DNA from: Chitinophaga sp. sic0106
Lineage (GTDB): Bacteria > Bacteroidota > Bacteroidia > Chitinophagales > Chitinophagaceae
Length of the DNA: 64,000 nucleotides
Assembly: GCF_019219075.1 (NCBI RefSeq)
Contig: NZ_JAHUWJ010000009.1
Span: 1-64,000 of the forward strand
Reading direction: 5' to 3'
Below are positions 16,427-24,985 of the stretch, in pieces. The first letter of the stretch is position 1. Each line of letters begins with the position of its first letter. A model generated the notes under the pieces. It was not told where the DNA came from. It was given only the letters and a program-made list of their open reading frames with translations, and did not search any database. The position numbers and the translations under genes are program-made.

Positions 16427-17416
16427 TTATACCGCCGCTGCCGCCGCAGTCTTGTTATACTTATTACGATACTCAATAGGAGATAACCCCGTCACCTTCC
16501 TGAATATAGTCCGGAAAGCCTTGATATCTGCATACCCCACATCATACATCACCTCACTGATATTCTTCCGGCTGCTCTCAAAACTCTTTTTCGCTACCTC
16601 TATCTTCACCCGCTGAATATACTCCGTCACCGTATTGCTCGTAGCTTTTTTAAACCTGCGCTCCAAACTACGGCGACCCAACGCCAGCATATTCGCCAAC
16701 TGATCCACCGTTACACGGTCAGAAAAATTTTGCTCTATAAACTCCTGCGCCTGTTTCACCGGTGCATCGGCATGCGCCTTTTGCCCCTGGAACATAATAA
16801 AGGGCGACTGACTATCACGGTCAATATCAATCATGAATGTTTTTGCCACCACAATCGCTACCTCCCTGCCCGCATATTTCTCTACCAAATACAACAACAG
16901 ATTTAAATAGGAATAAGCACCCCCACTGGTATAAATGCCTTCCTCCTCCGTCATAATACGCTCATCCACCACATCCACATCCGGATACATCGTCCTGAAA
17001 TCACCTACCGACGCCCAGTGTGTCGCACAACGCCTGCCATCCAGCAATCCTGTGCCCGCCAGGAAAAAGGCGCCAATACAATAACTAATCACCTCCGCAC
17101 CATCCTTATACTGCTCCTTAATCCATGGTATAAAAGCCTGGTTCCGTACCAACGCTTCCTGCGGATCCTGGTGCATCGCCGGAATGAAAATCATATCTGT
17201 TTTCTTCACCTGACGTACCAGCAAGTCAGGCTGTATGGTAAATAAACCATTGCGCTGCGTTGATAACGCAGATATACCAACGAAGTGTACATCAAAAATA
17301 GGATCGCGATCCATGCGTTTGAGAATGGTGTTCACTTCCGTTAGTATATGCCAGGTTCCCTCTATATTAGATAAACTGCTGGCACCAAAAGGGATCAAAA
17401 TGGATACGTGTTTCAT
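16427..17416 (-). CDS. GlxA-family regulator (DJ-1/PfpI domain + AraC-type HTH)
   Basis: The 329-residue protein has an N-terminal DJ-1/PfpI-like amidase-fold domain (about residues 3-190) with the conserved YCIGAFFLA cysteine elbow and THW, and a C-terminal AraC-type double helix-turn-helix (about 225-320) ending in the typical FRKVTGLSPIEYRNKY. Such proteins are cytoplasmic transcription factors that probably sense a metabolite through the first domain. It is divergent from the RibD-C/DHFR-like gene at 17528 and most likely controls it: the two starts are 111 bases apart and each has a promoter-like box. It ends with an odd run of alanines (TAAAAAV). Ligand unknown. Confidence 0.92.
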   Translation of the reverse strand: MKHVSILIPFGASSLSNIEGTWHILTEVNTILKRMDRDPIFDVHFVGISALSTQRNGLFTIQPDLLVRQVKKTDMIFIPAMHQDPQEALVRNQAFIPWIKEQYKDGAEVISYCIGAFFLAGTGLLDGRRCATHWASVGDFRTMYPDVDVVDERIMTEEEGIYTSGGAYSYLNLLLYLVEKYAGREVAIVVAKTFMIDIDRDSQSPFIMFQGQKAHADAPVKQAQEFIEQNFSDRVTVDQLANMLALGRRSLERRFKKATSNTVTEYIQRVKIEVAKKSFESSRKNISEVMYDVGYADIKAFRTIFRKVTGLSPIEYRNKYNKTAAAAAV

Positions 17417-17420
17417 GCTC

Positions 17421-17451
17421 TAAAGTTAGTGAAATATTTTGTCGGGATCAA
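17421..17451 (-). promoter_or_regulatory. Probable promoter of the GlxA-type regulator
   Basis: On the minus strand TTG lies 20 bases before TAACTTTA, one base off the TAnnTTTG -7 consensus of Bacteroidota. The -7 box ends only 4 bases before the ATG, so the mRNA would be almost leaderless. Confidence 0.4.
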
Positions 17452-17486
17452 CCCACAGGATTGTCGCAAATCCTACCTATTTGCAA

Positions 17487-17517
17487 GTTGTAACATCTTT
17501 ACTTTTGTATCGACTAA
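17487..17517 (+). promoter_or_regulatory. Probable promoter of the DHFR-like gene
   Basis: TTG lies 19 bases before TACTTTTG (17510-17517), a full match to TAnnTTTG. The ATG follows 10 bases later (17528). This supports the shorter start for the gene over the ATG at 17408. Confidence 0.55.
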
Positions 17518-17527
17518 CTCTCTATTC

Positions 17528-18118
17528 ATGCGAAAAGTTGTAGCACTGGCATTTGTAACCCTCGATGGTTTTACTACCGGCCCCAATGGTGAAACCGATT
17601 GGCAGCTGCATAACTTCAATGAAGAAATGGGAGAGTATATCTATCAGTCATATGAAGATACAGATCTGCTCTTGCTCGGCAGATACACCTACCAGCAATT
17701 CGCTGCCTACTGGCACCACCAGTACAATAAAAATCCGGAAGCAGCCCGCATGAACAACACACACAAAATTGTATTCTCCACCACCCTCACCACAGCTACC
17801 TGGCATAACACCCGCCTCATCTCTTCCAACATCGCCCAGGAAGTAAATGCACTCAAACGCCAGCACGGTAAAAACATCGCTATCGTTGGCAGTACCGGAC
17901 TTATCCAAAGCTTTACCAACCTCGGCCTCATCGATGAATACCGCCTGCTCATTTACCCGGTGCTCCTCACCAAAGGCCGGCGCCTGCTCCATAACCTCCA
18001 GGATACCCGGCAGCTTACGTTTATACGTTCCCGTATTTTCAGCAATGGAGTCATGCTGGCAGTGTACCAACCGGTAAAAGTGGCTTGTGTTTTTAATATC
18101 CTTTCTGCTGCGCTGTAA
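17528..18118 (+). CDS. Dihydrofolate-reductase-family / RibD C-terminal-type reductase
   Basis: The protein has about 196 residues from the start at 17528. It begins MRKVVALAFVTLDGF, the usual N-terminus of this family, and has LLLLGRYTYQQFAAYW, KIVFSTTL, IAIVGSTGLIQSF and LLIYPVLLTKGRRLL, which build the NADPH-binding Rossmann-like fold. Small standalone members reduce unidentified substrates and are often paired with regulators. The ATG at 17408 would add 40 residues that run through the promoter region, so it was not used. It is divergent from the GlxA-type regulator, its likely controller. Confidence 0.88.
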   Translation: MRKVVALAFVTLDGFTTGPNGETDWQLHNFNEEMGEYIYQSYEDTDLLLLGRYTYQQFAAYWHHQYNKNPEAARMNNTHKIVFSTTLTTATWHNTRLISSNIAQEVNALKRQHGKNIAIVGSTGLIQSFTNLGLIDEYRLLIYPVLLTKGRRLLHNLQDTRQLTFIRSRIFSNGVMLAVYQPVKVACVFNILSAAL

Positions 18119-18294
18119 AACCTTTGGTTCGTCCACCGTTGGTTTGCCGAATAGCGCTTTCCCCAGGGAATGTTGCAATAATAAACGTACATCCCGATGC
18201 CATCAGGTACCGGACTAAAGATTTGATGCAGCCGCCTAAGAAAAACTGAAAATCCTTATACTATTCTCCTAAATTGCCCCTCTTTTAGTTTTTT

Positions 18295-19362
18295 ATGAAG
18301 ACATCAATCCTGCTGCTCACCATAGCAACGTTCCTACCGGCATTTGCACAACGCCATGCACACCTGGCCGACAGTATCCGTACCGCCGCCAACATCCCCG
18401 AATTGAGCTACGCCGTTATATCCGATAATGATATCATGGAGTTGTACTATGCCGGCACCCGTAAAGCCGGCTCCAATATGCCAGCCCGCGCCAACGACCG
18501 CTTCCGCATCGGCTCCAACACCAAAGCCATCACCGCTTTTATGATGGCCCACCTCCTGCAAGCCAAAGGGATCTCCTGGCAAACCGAACTACACGAGCTT
18601 TTACCGGAGCTTAAAGGGCAGATGAACCCAGCCTACACCAACATCTCCCTGGGAAACCTCCTCAGCCTCCGCATACCCCTGCCTGCATATACCTACACCA
18701 CCACCAACCCGGATAGCAGCCATTTTACAGGCAATGCCACCGAACAACGCCGCCAGTTCGCCACCTGGTTACTGCAACAGCCACCCAGCACCGCAGAAGG
18801 CCCGCTGTTCTATACCAATGCAGGCTACATAGTAGCTGGCCTGTGCATGGAACGCATCAGCGGCAAAACCTATGAAGAAAATCTCGCCGACCTTAACAGG
18901 CTGCTGCATACCCGTTTCAGCACCGGCAGCCCCAACAATGCCGACAATACACAAACCTGGGGACATAACGCTAACGGACAACCGGAGCCGCCATCAGATA
19001 ATTATAAATTCAACTGGCTCATGGCCGCAGGCAATATCAATACTACCCTCACCGACTATACGAAGTTTTTACAACTGCAACTAAAGGCCTTCAAAGGGAA
19101 TTCCAATATCCTTACAATCATTACCGCCAACTACCTGCTGTTTGGCTACGACTCCTTCGCCATGGGCTGGTTCTGGGAACGCAATGCCAATCAACATAAG
19201 GAAGCACATAACATCGGTAATCCCGGCGACTTCCTTACCGCCGTACACATAATCCCGGCAGTTAACCGCGGCTATATCGTATTTGCCAATTGTCAGACGG
19301 ATGCAGCCGCGGAGGCTGTCAACTACCTGGTGAGTGTGCTTAAAAAAGATTACGGAGAATAA
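18295..19362 (+). CDS. Beta-lactamase-family (class C-like) serine hydrolase
   Basis: The 355-residue protein has a signal peptide (ending AFAQR) and the penicillin-recognition fold motifs: Ser74-x-x-Lys77 (SNTK), Tyr173-x-Asn175 (YTN) and a C-terminal HNIG in place of KTG. Members of this family are periplasmic peptidases or esterases, and only a few are true beta-lactamases. It is a single gene with a terminator hairpin right after it. Substrate cannot be told from the sequence. Confidence 0.88.
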   Translation: MKTSILLLTIATFLPAFAQRHAHLADSIRTAANIPELSYAVISDNDIMELYYAGTRKAGSNMPARANDRFRIGSNTKAITAFMMAHLLQAKGISWQTELHELLPELKGQMNPAYTNISLGNLLSLRIPLPAYTYTTTNPDSSHFTGNATEQRRQFATWLLQQPPSTAEGPLFYTNAGYIVAGLCMERISGKTYEENLADLNRLLHTRFSTGSPNNADNTQTWGHNANGQPEPPSDNYKFNWLMAAGNINTTLTDYTKFLQLQLKAFKGNSNILTIITANYLLFGYDSFAMGWFWERNANQHKEAHNIGNPGDFLTAVHIIPAVNRGYIVFANCQTDAAAEAVNYLVSVLKKDYGE

Positions 19363-19367
19363 TTCCG

Positions 19368-19395
19368 GAGCTGACCATAAAATATCGGTCAGCTC
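19368..19395 (+). terminator. Terminator after the serine hydrolase
   Basis: GAGCTGACC and GGTCAGCTC form a 9-bp stem around an A+T-rich loop, 5 bases past the stop codon, followed by TGATTTATA. Confidence 0.6.
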
Positions 19396-19591
19396 TGATT
19401 TATAGGGGTGTTATCGCTTAAGCGAGGCTTAAAGCCATCATTTTACTTTTTAGTCAGCCCCGGGGATGTCTGACTTTGTGGGAGATGATATCAGCAACGG
19501 GAAACATATCATTTGGCGGAAACTGTATAAATTTTGTCATTGCAGACAACCCGCCCAAGCTGTACATTTGAAACATCAAACGAAACAGCCC

Positions 19592-20593
19592 ATGACCTCA
19601 CACCGGAAATTAGTCGTTTTAGTAGTCCTCCCCGGCAGCCGCCTCCTCACCATGGCAGGCCCCGCAGATGTGTTCTCCTTCGCGCAGTCCATGCTGGAAG
19701 CGCAGCAAGGACCTAATTTCCAATCGTACGAACTCGTGATAGCCAGCGCACAGCCAGGCAACCATATTCGCATGAACAGCGGTGCCGACCTCCTGGTCAC
19801 CACATCTCTCCTGGATATTAAAAGACCCATAGATACCCTTATCATCACCGGGCATAACCTCCCGGAACATGATCCGGATACGGACCGCTTTTACCGCTGG
19901 CTGCAACGTAAAGCACCCGCCATCCGCAGGGTAGCCGGGGTATGTGTAGCCACTTATGTGCTGGCAAAAGCGGGACTGCTGCATAATAAATCTGCCACCA
20001 CACATTGGCAGCGCTATGATCACTTCCAGCAAACTTTCCCGGACGTGAAAGTGGACACCACACCCTTCTTCATCAAAGACGGTAACATCTATACCGCCGG
20101 CGGCGTAACCTCCGGCCTCGACCTCTCCCTGGCCATGGTAGAAGAAGATTATGGACGCGACCTCGCCCTGCAAATTGCACGTAAACTGGTGATCCACCTC
20201 AAACGCCCCGGCAACCAGAAACAGTTTGGCAGCCTGCTGCCGGAGTATGAACTCAACAGCAACCTGGTGCTCCAACTGCGCCCCTGGATCATGGAACATA
20301 TCGCTGAAGACCTGGCCGTAGAACGCCTCGCCACACAGGTACATATGAGCGCCCGCAACTTCGCCCGGGTGTTCCTCAAAGAAACCGGCATCACGCCCGC
20401 TAAATTCATCGAAAAGATACGGGTAGAACTGGCCCGCAACTACCTGGAGAATAGCAGCCTCGCCCTGGAGGAAATAGCGCTGAAATGCGGCCTCGGAGGC
20501 CTCGTATCCATGCGCCGCACCTTCCTGAGGCACCTGGATATGTCGCCCGGTACCTACCGCAGCACTTTTCGAACAGTTTTAGCGACAGATTGA
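19592..20593 (+). CDS. GlxA-family regulator (DJ-1/PfpI domain + AraC-type HTH)
   Basis: The protein has about 333 residues. The start at 19592 (MTSHRKLVVLVVLPGSRLL) places the DJ-1/PfpI strand at the N-terminus. An upstream ATG at 19466 would add 42 residues unlike the family. The cysteine elbow is in AGVCVATYVLAKAG with TTHW after it, and the AraC-type HTH lies at the C-terminus (RLATQVHMSARNFARVF, TGITPAKFIE, SMRRTFLRHLDMSPGTYR). It is 22 bases before the GAPDH gene on the same strand, so both are probably in one mRNA. It is a different paralogue from the one at 16427. Confidence 0.9.
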   Translation: MTSHRKLVVLVVLPGSRLLTMAGPADVFSFAQSMLEAQQGPNFQSYELVIASAQPGNHIRMNSGADLLVTTSLLDIKRPIDTLIITGHNLPEHDPDTDRFYRWLQRKAPAIRRVAGVCVATYVLAKAGLLHNKSATTHWQRYDHFQQTFPDVKVDTTPFFIKDGNIYTAGGVTSGLDLSLAMVEEDYGRDLALQIARKLVIHLKRPGNQKQFGSLLPEYELNSNLVLQLRPWIMEHIAEDLAVERLATQVHMSARNFARVFLKETGITPAKFIEKIRVELARNYLENSSLALEEIALKCGLGGLVSMRRTFLRHLDMSPGTYRSTFRTVLATD

Positions 20594-20615
20594 TTAATTA
20601 CTTAAACGATATATT

Positions 20616-21596
20616 ATGAAAATAGCCATCAATGGATTCGGACGCATAGGACGGATGACCATGAGAGCCCTGCTTGCCCAACCGGGAGCAGAAGTAGTAG
20701 CCATCAACGATCTGGCCGATATCGAAACCCTTGCTCACCTCTTTAAATTCGACTCCGCACACGGCAAGTTCGCCGGCACCGTTACCATCAACGGTAATAA
20801 TCTCGTGATTAACGGGCAATCCATCCGACTGGTAAACGAAAGAAATCCCGAAAACCTCCCCTGGAAAGAATTGGATGTATATGTAGTGATAGAGTCTACC
20901 GGCCGCTTTACCGCCCGCGATCAGGCCGCCGCACACCTTACCGCCGGCGCTAAAAAAGTACTGATCACCGCACCGGCATCCGGTGGCGTTAAAACAATTG
21001 TAGATGGTGTTAACAATAACATCATCACACCGGAAGACACTATCCTGTCCACCGCCTCCTGCACCACCAACTGCATCGCACCAGTACTGCATGTGCTGGA
21101 TAATGCCTACGGCATCGAATCAGGGTATATGTCTACCATACACGCCTATACGATGGACCAGATGCTGCAGGATGGCCCTCACCGCGACCTGCGCCGCGCC
21201 CGCGCCGCCGCACAGTCCATCATCCCCACCACCACCGGCGCCGCCAAAGCCATCGGCGAAGTACTGCCTAATCTCAAAGGCCGCCTGGACGGGCACTCCT
21301 TCCGCGTACCGGTGATCGACGGCTCCATCGCCGAACTTACCGTAAACCTGCGCAAAACCGCCAGCGTGGATGAAATCAATGCACTCCTGCAACAGCACGC
21401 CAACGGCGAGCTGCAAGGGATATTGGACTATACAACGGAGCCATTGGTATCTGCCGATATCATCGGAAATACACATTCCTCCATTGTAGATAGTCAGCTC
21501 ACACGGGTGATTGGAAATACCGCCAAAGTAGTGGCCTGGTATGATAATGAAGTGGGCATCTCCAACAGGATTGCTGCATTGGTAACTTCTCTATAA
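20616..21596 (+). CDS. gap: Type I glyceraldehyde-3-phosphate dehydrogenase
   Basis: The 326 residues match the normal length. The NAD-binding Rossmann motif INGFGRIGRM is at the N-terminus, the catalytic Cys149 is in SCTTNC, and the C-terminal WYDNEVGISNR is typical. The enzyme oxidises glyceraldehyde 3-phosphate to 1,3-bisphosphoglycerate in glycolysis, in the cytoplasm. Linking this gene to an AraC-type regulator instead of other glycolysis genes suggests a second, regulated copy, but the rest of the genome is not visible. A strong bidirectional terminator follows. Confidence 0.95.
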   Translation: MKIAINGFGRIGRMTMRALLAQPGAEVVAINDLADIETLAHLFKFDSAHGKFAGTVTINGNNLVINGQSIRLVNERNPENLPWKELDVYVVIESTGRFTARDQAAAHLTAGAKKVLITAPASGGVKTIVDGVNNNIITPEDTILSTASCTTNCIAPVLHVLDNAYGIESGYMSTIHAYTMDQMLQDGPHRDLRRARAAAQSIIPTTTGAAKAIGEVLPNLKGRLDGHSFRVPVIDGSIAELTVNLRKTASVDEINALLQQHANGELQGILDYTTEPLVSADIIGNTHSSIVDSQLTRVIGNTAKVVAWYDNEVGISNRIAALVTSL

Positions 21597-21600
21597 AATT

Positions 21601-21632
21601 GAAAATCCAGGGCCTGCAAGCCCTGGATTTTC
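21601..21632. terminator. Bidirectional terminator between gap and the thioredoxin gene
   Basis: GAAAATCCAGGGC and GCCCTGGATTTTC form a perfect 13-bp stem around CTGCAA, flanked by A and T runs. It serves the convergent genes on both sides (stops at 21596 and 21656). Confidence 0.8.
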
Positions 21633-21655
21633 AATTACCAAAGGATAAGTATTAC

Positions 21656-22759
21656 TTATTTAAATATCTCCGCCAGCTTCGCTTCCAGCTCTTCCCCACG
21701 CAAATCCTTCGCAATCACCTTTCCATTTTTGTCAACAATAAAACTGGTAGGCACACTGCTGATACCAAACTCCAGCACGGGAGAGCTCTTCCAGCCTTTC
21801 AAATCCGATATATGCGTCCACGTTAGCCCATCCTTGGCTACGGCCTTCATCCAGGCTGCCTTGTCAGTATCCAGTGATACGCCAATGATTTCAAATCCCT
21901 GGTCGTGGAAACGTTGGTAGGCTTTTACTACGTTAGGGTTTTCTTTACGGCAAGGGCCGCACCAGCTGGCCCAGAAGTCTACCATTACCACCTTCCCCTT
22001 GAAATCAGAAAGCTTTACCAGCTTACCGGTGCTATCCGCCAGTGCCAGCGCAGGTGTAGCGCCAATGGCTGTTTTACCGGTTTTAAGCACGCTGGCGCTA
22101 ATTTCCTTGCCAAAGCTGCTGTTCTTCGCCACAGGTCCCAGCAAAGGGAAATTTTTCTGCGCCTTTTCCGGATAGGACCACTGTATATACCGATGTACAA
22201 TCACCATCGCTGATACCGGGCTGTTGGGATGAGCAGTGATAAATGCCGTCACCGTACTGTCCAGCGAATAGTCCAGCGCTTTCATCTGTTTGGCAGCATC
22301 CCGCTGGGCCACCGTATCCTTTTTCTGTTCCGCTTCGCCGGAATAGTCATATACCTTTTTTGCCCGCATGCGCAATGCCTGCCACTGGGCATCCCATTTA
22401 TCATACAATACCTGGTTAGGAGAACCGGTTACTTTAGTATCCGCCAGCTTTTCTTTGCTACCGCTGATGGTGTAATCTCCGTTCTCCAGGAAAATATCGC
22501 GGGAGTTGTCGTAACCTTTGGGTGCCAGGCGCAAATAGCCCACCGTCGCACCTTCCAGCTTCCCTTTTAGCACAAAGCTGCCATTTTTCACCAGGGCTGA
22601 ATCAGTTTTGCCTTCTCCATAACTCAGGTAGATGTAACCGCCGTTCAAACCAGCAATATTGCCTTTTAGCGTATAACCTTTACCGTTATCTGCAATGGCA
22701 GCCATGCTGCCGGCGGTGAGGGCAGTCGTAACTGCCGCTAGTCGGATGAATCGTTTCAT
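21656..22759 (-). CDS. TlpA-like thioredoxin with DUF4369 N-terminal domain
   Basis: The 367-residue secreted protein has a signal peptide (LTAGSMAAIA), a DUF4369 beta-domain (about residues 28-125), a helical linker and a C-terminal AhpC/TSA-thioredoxin fold with redox motif WCGPC (Cys267, Cys270). TlpA-type proteins are periplasmic thiol-disulfide reductases. It is the last gene of the operon that starts with the ECF sigma factor at 31731. In such Bacteroidota loci it may keep surface proteins or the imported substrate reduced, which is inference. Confidence 0.9.
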   Translation of the reverse strand: MKRFIRLAAVTTALTAGSMAAIADNGKGYTLKGNIAGLNGGYIYLSYGEGKTDSALVKNGSFVLKGKLEGATVGYLRLAPKGYDNSRDIFLENGDYTISGSKEKLADTKVTGSPNQVLYDKWDAQWQALRMRAKKVYDYSGEAEQKKDTVAQRDAAKQMKALDYSLDSTVTAFITAHPNSPVSAMVIVHRYIQWSYPEKAQKNFPLLGPVAKNSSFGKEISASVLKTGKTAIGATPALALADSTGKLVKLSDFKGKVVMVDFWASWCGPCRKENPNVVKAYQRFHDQGFEIIGVSLDTDKAAWMKAVAKDGLTWTHISDLKGWKSSPVLEFGISSVPTSFIVDKNGKVIAKDLRGEELEAKLAEIFK

Positions 22760-22790
22760 GTTATTTGGTTTTTGATGTAGTTAAAATGTA

Positions 22791-24242
22791 CTATGGTATT
22801 TTATTGACCATGCTTACTATCTTCCCAAAACCAGTAAAGGATTTGGTAGCTGCAAAATCACCGAGGGGACTGATACTATGGTTATACACCTTGCCGGCAG
22901 TGCCGTTCCAGGTAGCCACCAGCAATGATTTGGTAGTGCAGGTCAGATAAGTAACCGTTTCGCCTCCCGCCAGCGTATATATCACCCGCGCCTTGCCGGA
23001 AGGAATATCGTACAGGTAAATATTTCCGTTGTTCACGAAATACATTTGCTGCAGCGTTTTGGAGCTTACAATTTTGGCAGCGCCTTTTAATTCCGGCGCA
23101 TCATCGGTAATCAGCTGCTTGCTCATCGATGCATTGTTGCTGTTGGCATCAAACTGATAGAGGTAGTATTCCCCGCCGGCATCTTTAAACACGGCATTAT
23201 GCTGAAACCGGACATTGCCCTCGTCCATACTCACCATGTCCATCCCAATGTTGCGCATGTCAAACGCACTGCCAGCTGCTGGCGCACCAAAGGAGGCAAA
23301 GGAGGCTACCAGCGAGGCGCCACTGAGGTACACAAAGCCTTTGGAGCGGGTGTCGAAAATAATAGCGGTGTAAGGGGATTTGCCACCGGTGTAAGGTTGC
23401 GGACCAACGGCTACCAAAGGGGCCAGGAAATAGTTGTCTCCTTTATTGTCCGGATAAGGCAAAGCATTCATATACTTTACATCTCCCGGAAAACCACCTT
23501 CTACCCGCACATTAAACAAACCATTGTTAATGATGAAGCTGGTACCATCGCTGATACGCTTATACAATTGCGGTTGGAAAGCGACAGGTGTTTCCCAGAA
23601 CCAGGAAGTGTAATCGGATACTTTTACCATTTCGGTGTAGTCCAGTTCCAGGCCGTTATTTTTGGTGAAGAGGTAGAGCTTTTTCACGCCGTAGCTGTTG
23701 GAAACGTCCACCTGTACAGGATTGCTGATATTTACTTCCGGATTAATGCTGCTGAATATGTGATGAAACACGGTGTCGGTGGGCAGTATGATGGAGAGGT
23801 CGCCCCCGCCGTTTTCTTCCTCCAGCGTGAGCCATCCTTCGCTGAAACGGTTGATCACAGTGAGCGGAAAGAAGTGGAAATACGTGACACCAGTGCTTTT
23901 CACGGTCACCTTATACACCACCCTGTAAATGCCGGGGCGCACGTCAATGTTTTTACGCAGGTTCCTGGTGGAGTCGAGTATAAAAATCGGATAAGGGTCC
24001 GTCACATCATTCTGATGCAGGCTCCATTCAAATGCCAGGTCCGATTCACCACTGCCATGCAGCTGCGCAATGGCCGGATTGATTTTTAACGTATCAAACT
24101 GTAGCAGCGATTTAGGCGCCGTGCTGTCGGAAATGAGGATGGTATTGATATCCAGGAAACCATCGTTGCTCTTATCCTTCACGCAGGCGGTGAGTATCAT
24201 CGCCAGCAGCAGGGTATATATCAGGGAGATGTTAGTTTTCAT
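22791..24242 (-). CDS. PKD-like family lipoprotein
   Basis: The 483-residue protein has a lipoprotein signal peptide (LLAMILTACVKD), an N-terminal Ig/PKD-like part (about 50-130) and a C-terminal region that looks like a degenerate beta-propeller (repeated blocks such as AAKIVSSKTLQQMYFVNNGN, then YLYDIPSGKARVIYTL). Matching family: PKD-like lipoproteins that follow SusD and DUF4843 genes in Bacteroidota. It is probably a surface-exposed accessory binding protein of the SusC/SusD system upstream. The gap to the DUF4843 gene is 20 bases. Confidence 0.8.
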   Translation of the reverse strand: MKTNISLIYTLLLAMILTACVKDKSNDGFLDINTILISDSTAPKSLLQFDTLKINPAIAQLHGSGESDLAFEWSLHQNDVTDPYPIFILDSTRNLRKNIDVRPGIYRVVYKVTVKSTGVTYFHFFPLTVINRFSEGWLTLEEENGGGDLSIILPTDTVFHHIFSSINPEVNISNPVQVDVSNSYGVKKLYLFTKNNGLELDYTEMVKVSDYTSWFWETPVAFQPQLYKRISDGTSFIINNGLFNVRVEGGFPGDVKYMNALPYPDNKGDNYFLAPLVAVGPQPYTGGKSPYTAIIFDTRSKGFVYLSGASLVASFASFGAPAAGSAFDMRNIGMDMVSMDEGNVRFQHNAVFKDAGGEYYLYQFDANSNNASMSKQLITDDAPELKGAAKIVSSKTLQQMYFVNNGNIYLYDIPSGKARVIYTLAGGETVTYLTCTTKSLLVATWNGTAGKVYNHSISPLGDFAATKSFTGFGKIVSMVNKIP

Positions 24243-24262
24243 GTAATTGAATTTTATGCAGT

Positions 24263-24970
24263 TTATATCACCGGAAAGGTAACCCTGGTGCCGTTTTCAT
24301 CGATAAGTGGACCGTTGATTGCTTCATACTTCAGCAGGTCTACGCGCATTTTCTGGAGGATCGACATCAGCTCGGAAAACTGGGCGCCGGTCGACATCGT
24401 TACTGCCGTAGTACCTAAACGCGATACCATAAACTGATGCTTTACTTTGGAATAACTGCCGTAAAACAACTCCGTGATGCCGTTCCAGTCGCTGGGCTTC
24501 ACCAGTTGATCGGTTACACTGATTTTGTACGACAGCTTATCACTGTAGCCTTTCTGCAGGTCCGGTGAATCACCGATACTGAAATAAGCGGTGAACACGG
24601 AATCTTTTTCATCCGGACTACGGAGTATAATCACCGGCGTGCGTACACTGTAGGTGCCGGCAGCAATCACCGCCTGTGGCATCATGAAATGTTTGCCGGC
24701 AGTAGCAGTGCTGCTGTCGTCCAGCTGAATATTTATTTTCCGGTCGGTATTGCCAGCCTTACCGGTGATGCGCAGGTTCAGCCAGATGGTGTCCTGGGTA
24801 ACGGAATCCGGCTTCACCACAAAGCTGTAGTTCACACTATCCGGATTCACGATTTGTTTATAAAAGTATACGCTGGGTTCCTGGTCGTACATCAGCCGGT
24901 CTTCTTTGGTACAGGCTTGCGTAAATACCAGCACCACAGCGGCGATGAGCAGTAATAATTTCGTTTTCAT
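24263..24970 (-). CDS. DUF4843 lipoprotein
   Basis: The 235-residue lipoprotein (signal ends FTQACTKE) has the DUF4843 pattern: an early PSVYFYKQ segment, a first beta-domain with NLRITGKAGNTDRKI and STATAGKHF, and a second part with a C-terminal helix. The family is known only from SusC/SusD loci of Bacteroidota, always close to a SusD gene. It lies 15 bases after the SusD gene. It probably forms part of the surface complex. Confidence 0.85.
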   Translation of the reverse strand: MKTKLLLLIAAVVLVFTQACTKEDRLMYDQEPSVYFYKQIVNPDSVNYSFVVKPDSVTQDTIWLNLRITGKAGNTDRKINIQLDDSSTATAGKHFMMPQAVIAAGTYSVRTPVIILRSPDEKDSVFTAYFSIGDSPDLQKGYSDKLSYKISVTDQLVKPSDWNGITELFYGSYSKVKHQFMVSRLGTTAVTMSTGAQFSELMSILQKMRVDLLKYEAINGPLIDENGTRVTFPVI

Positions 24971-24985
24971 GTGCAGTGATTTAGA

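Noticed and set aside
19619..20533. Long minus-strand open frame (304 codons)
   Set aside because: It is the antisense of the GlxA-type regulator, has no family signature, and the plus-strand protein is clearly real. The same holds for the long antisense frames at 28321-29208, 43609-44460, 46494-47375 and 56350-57360.
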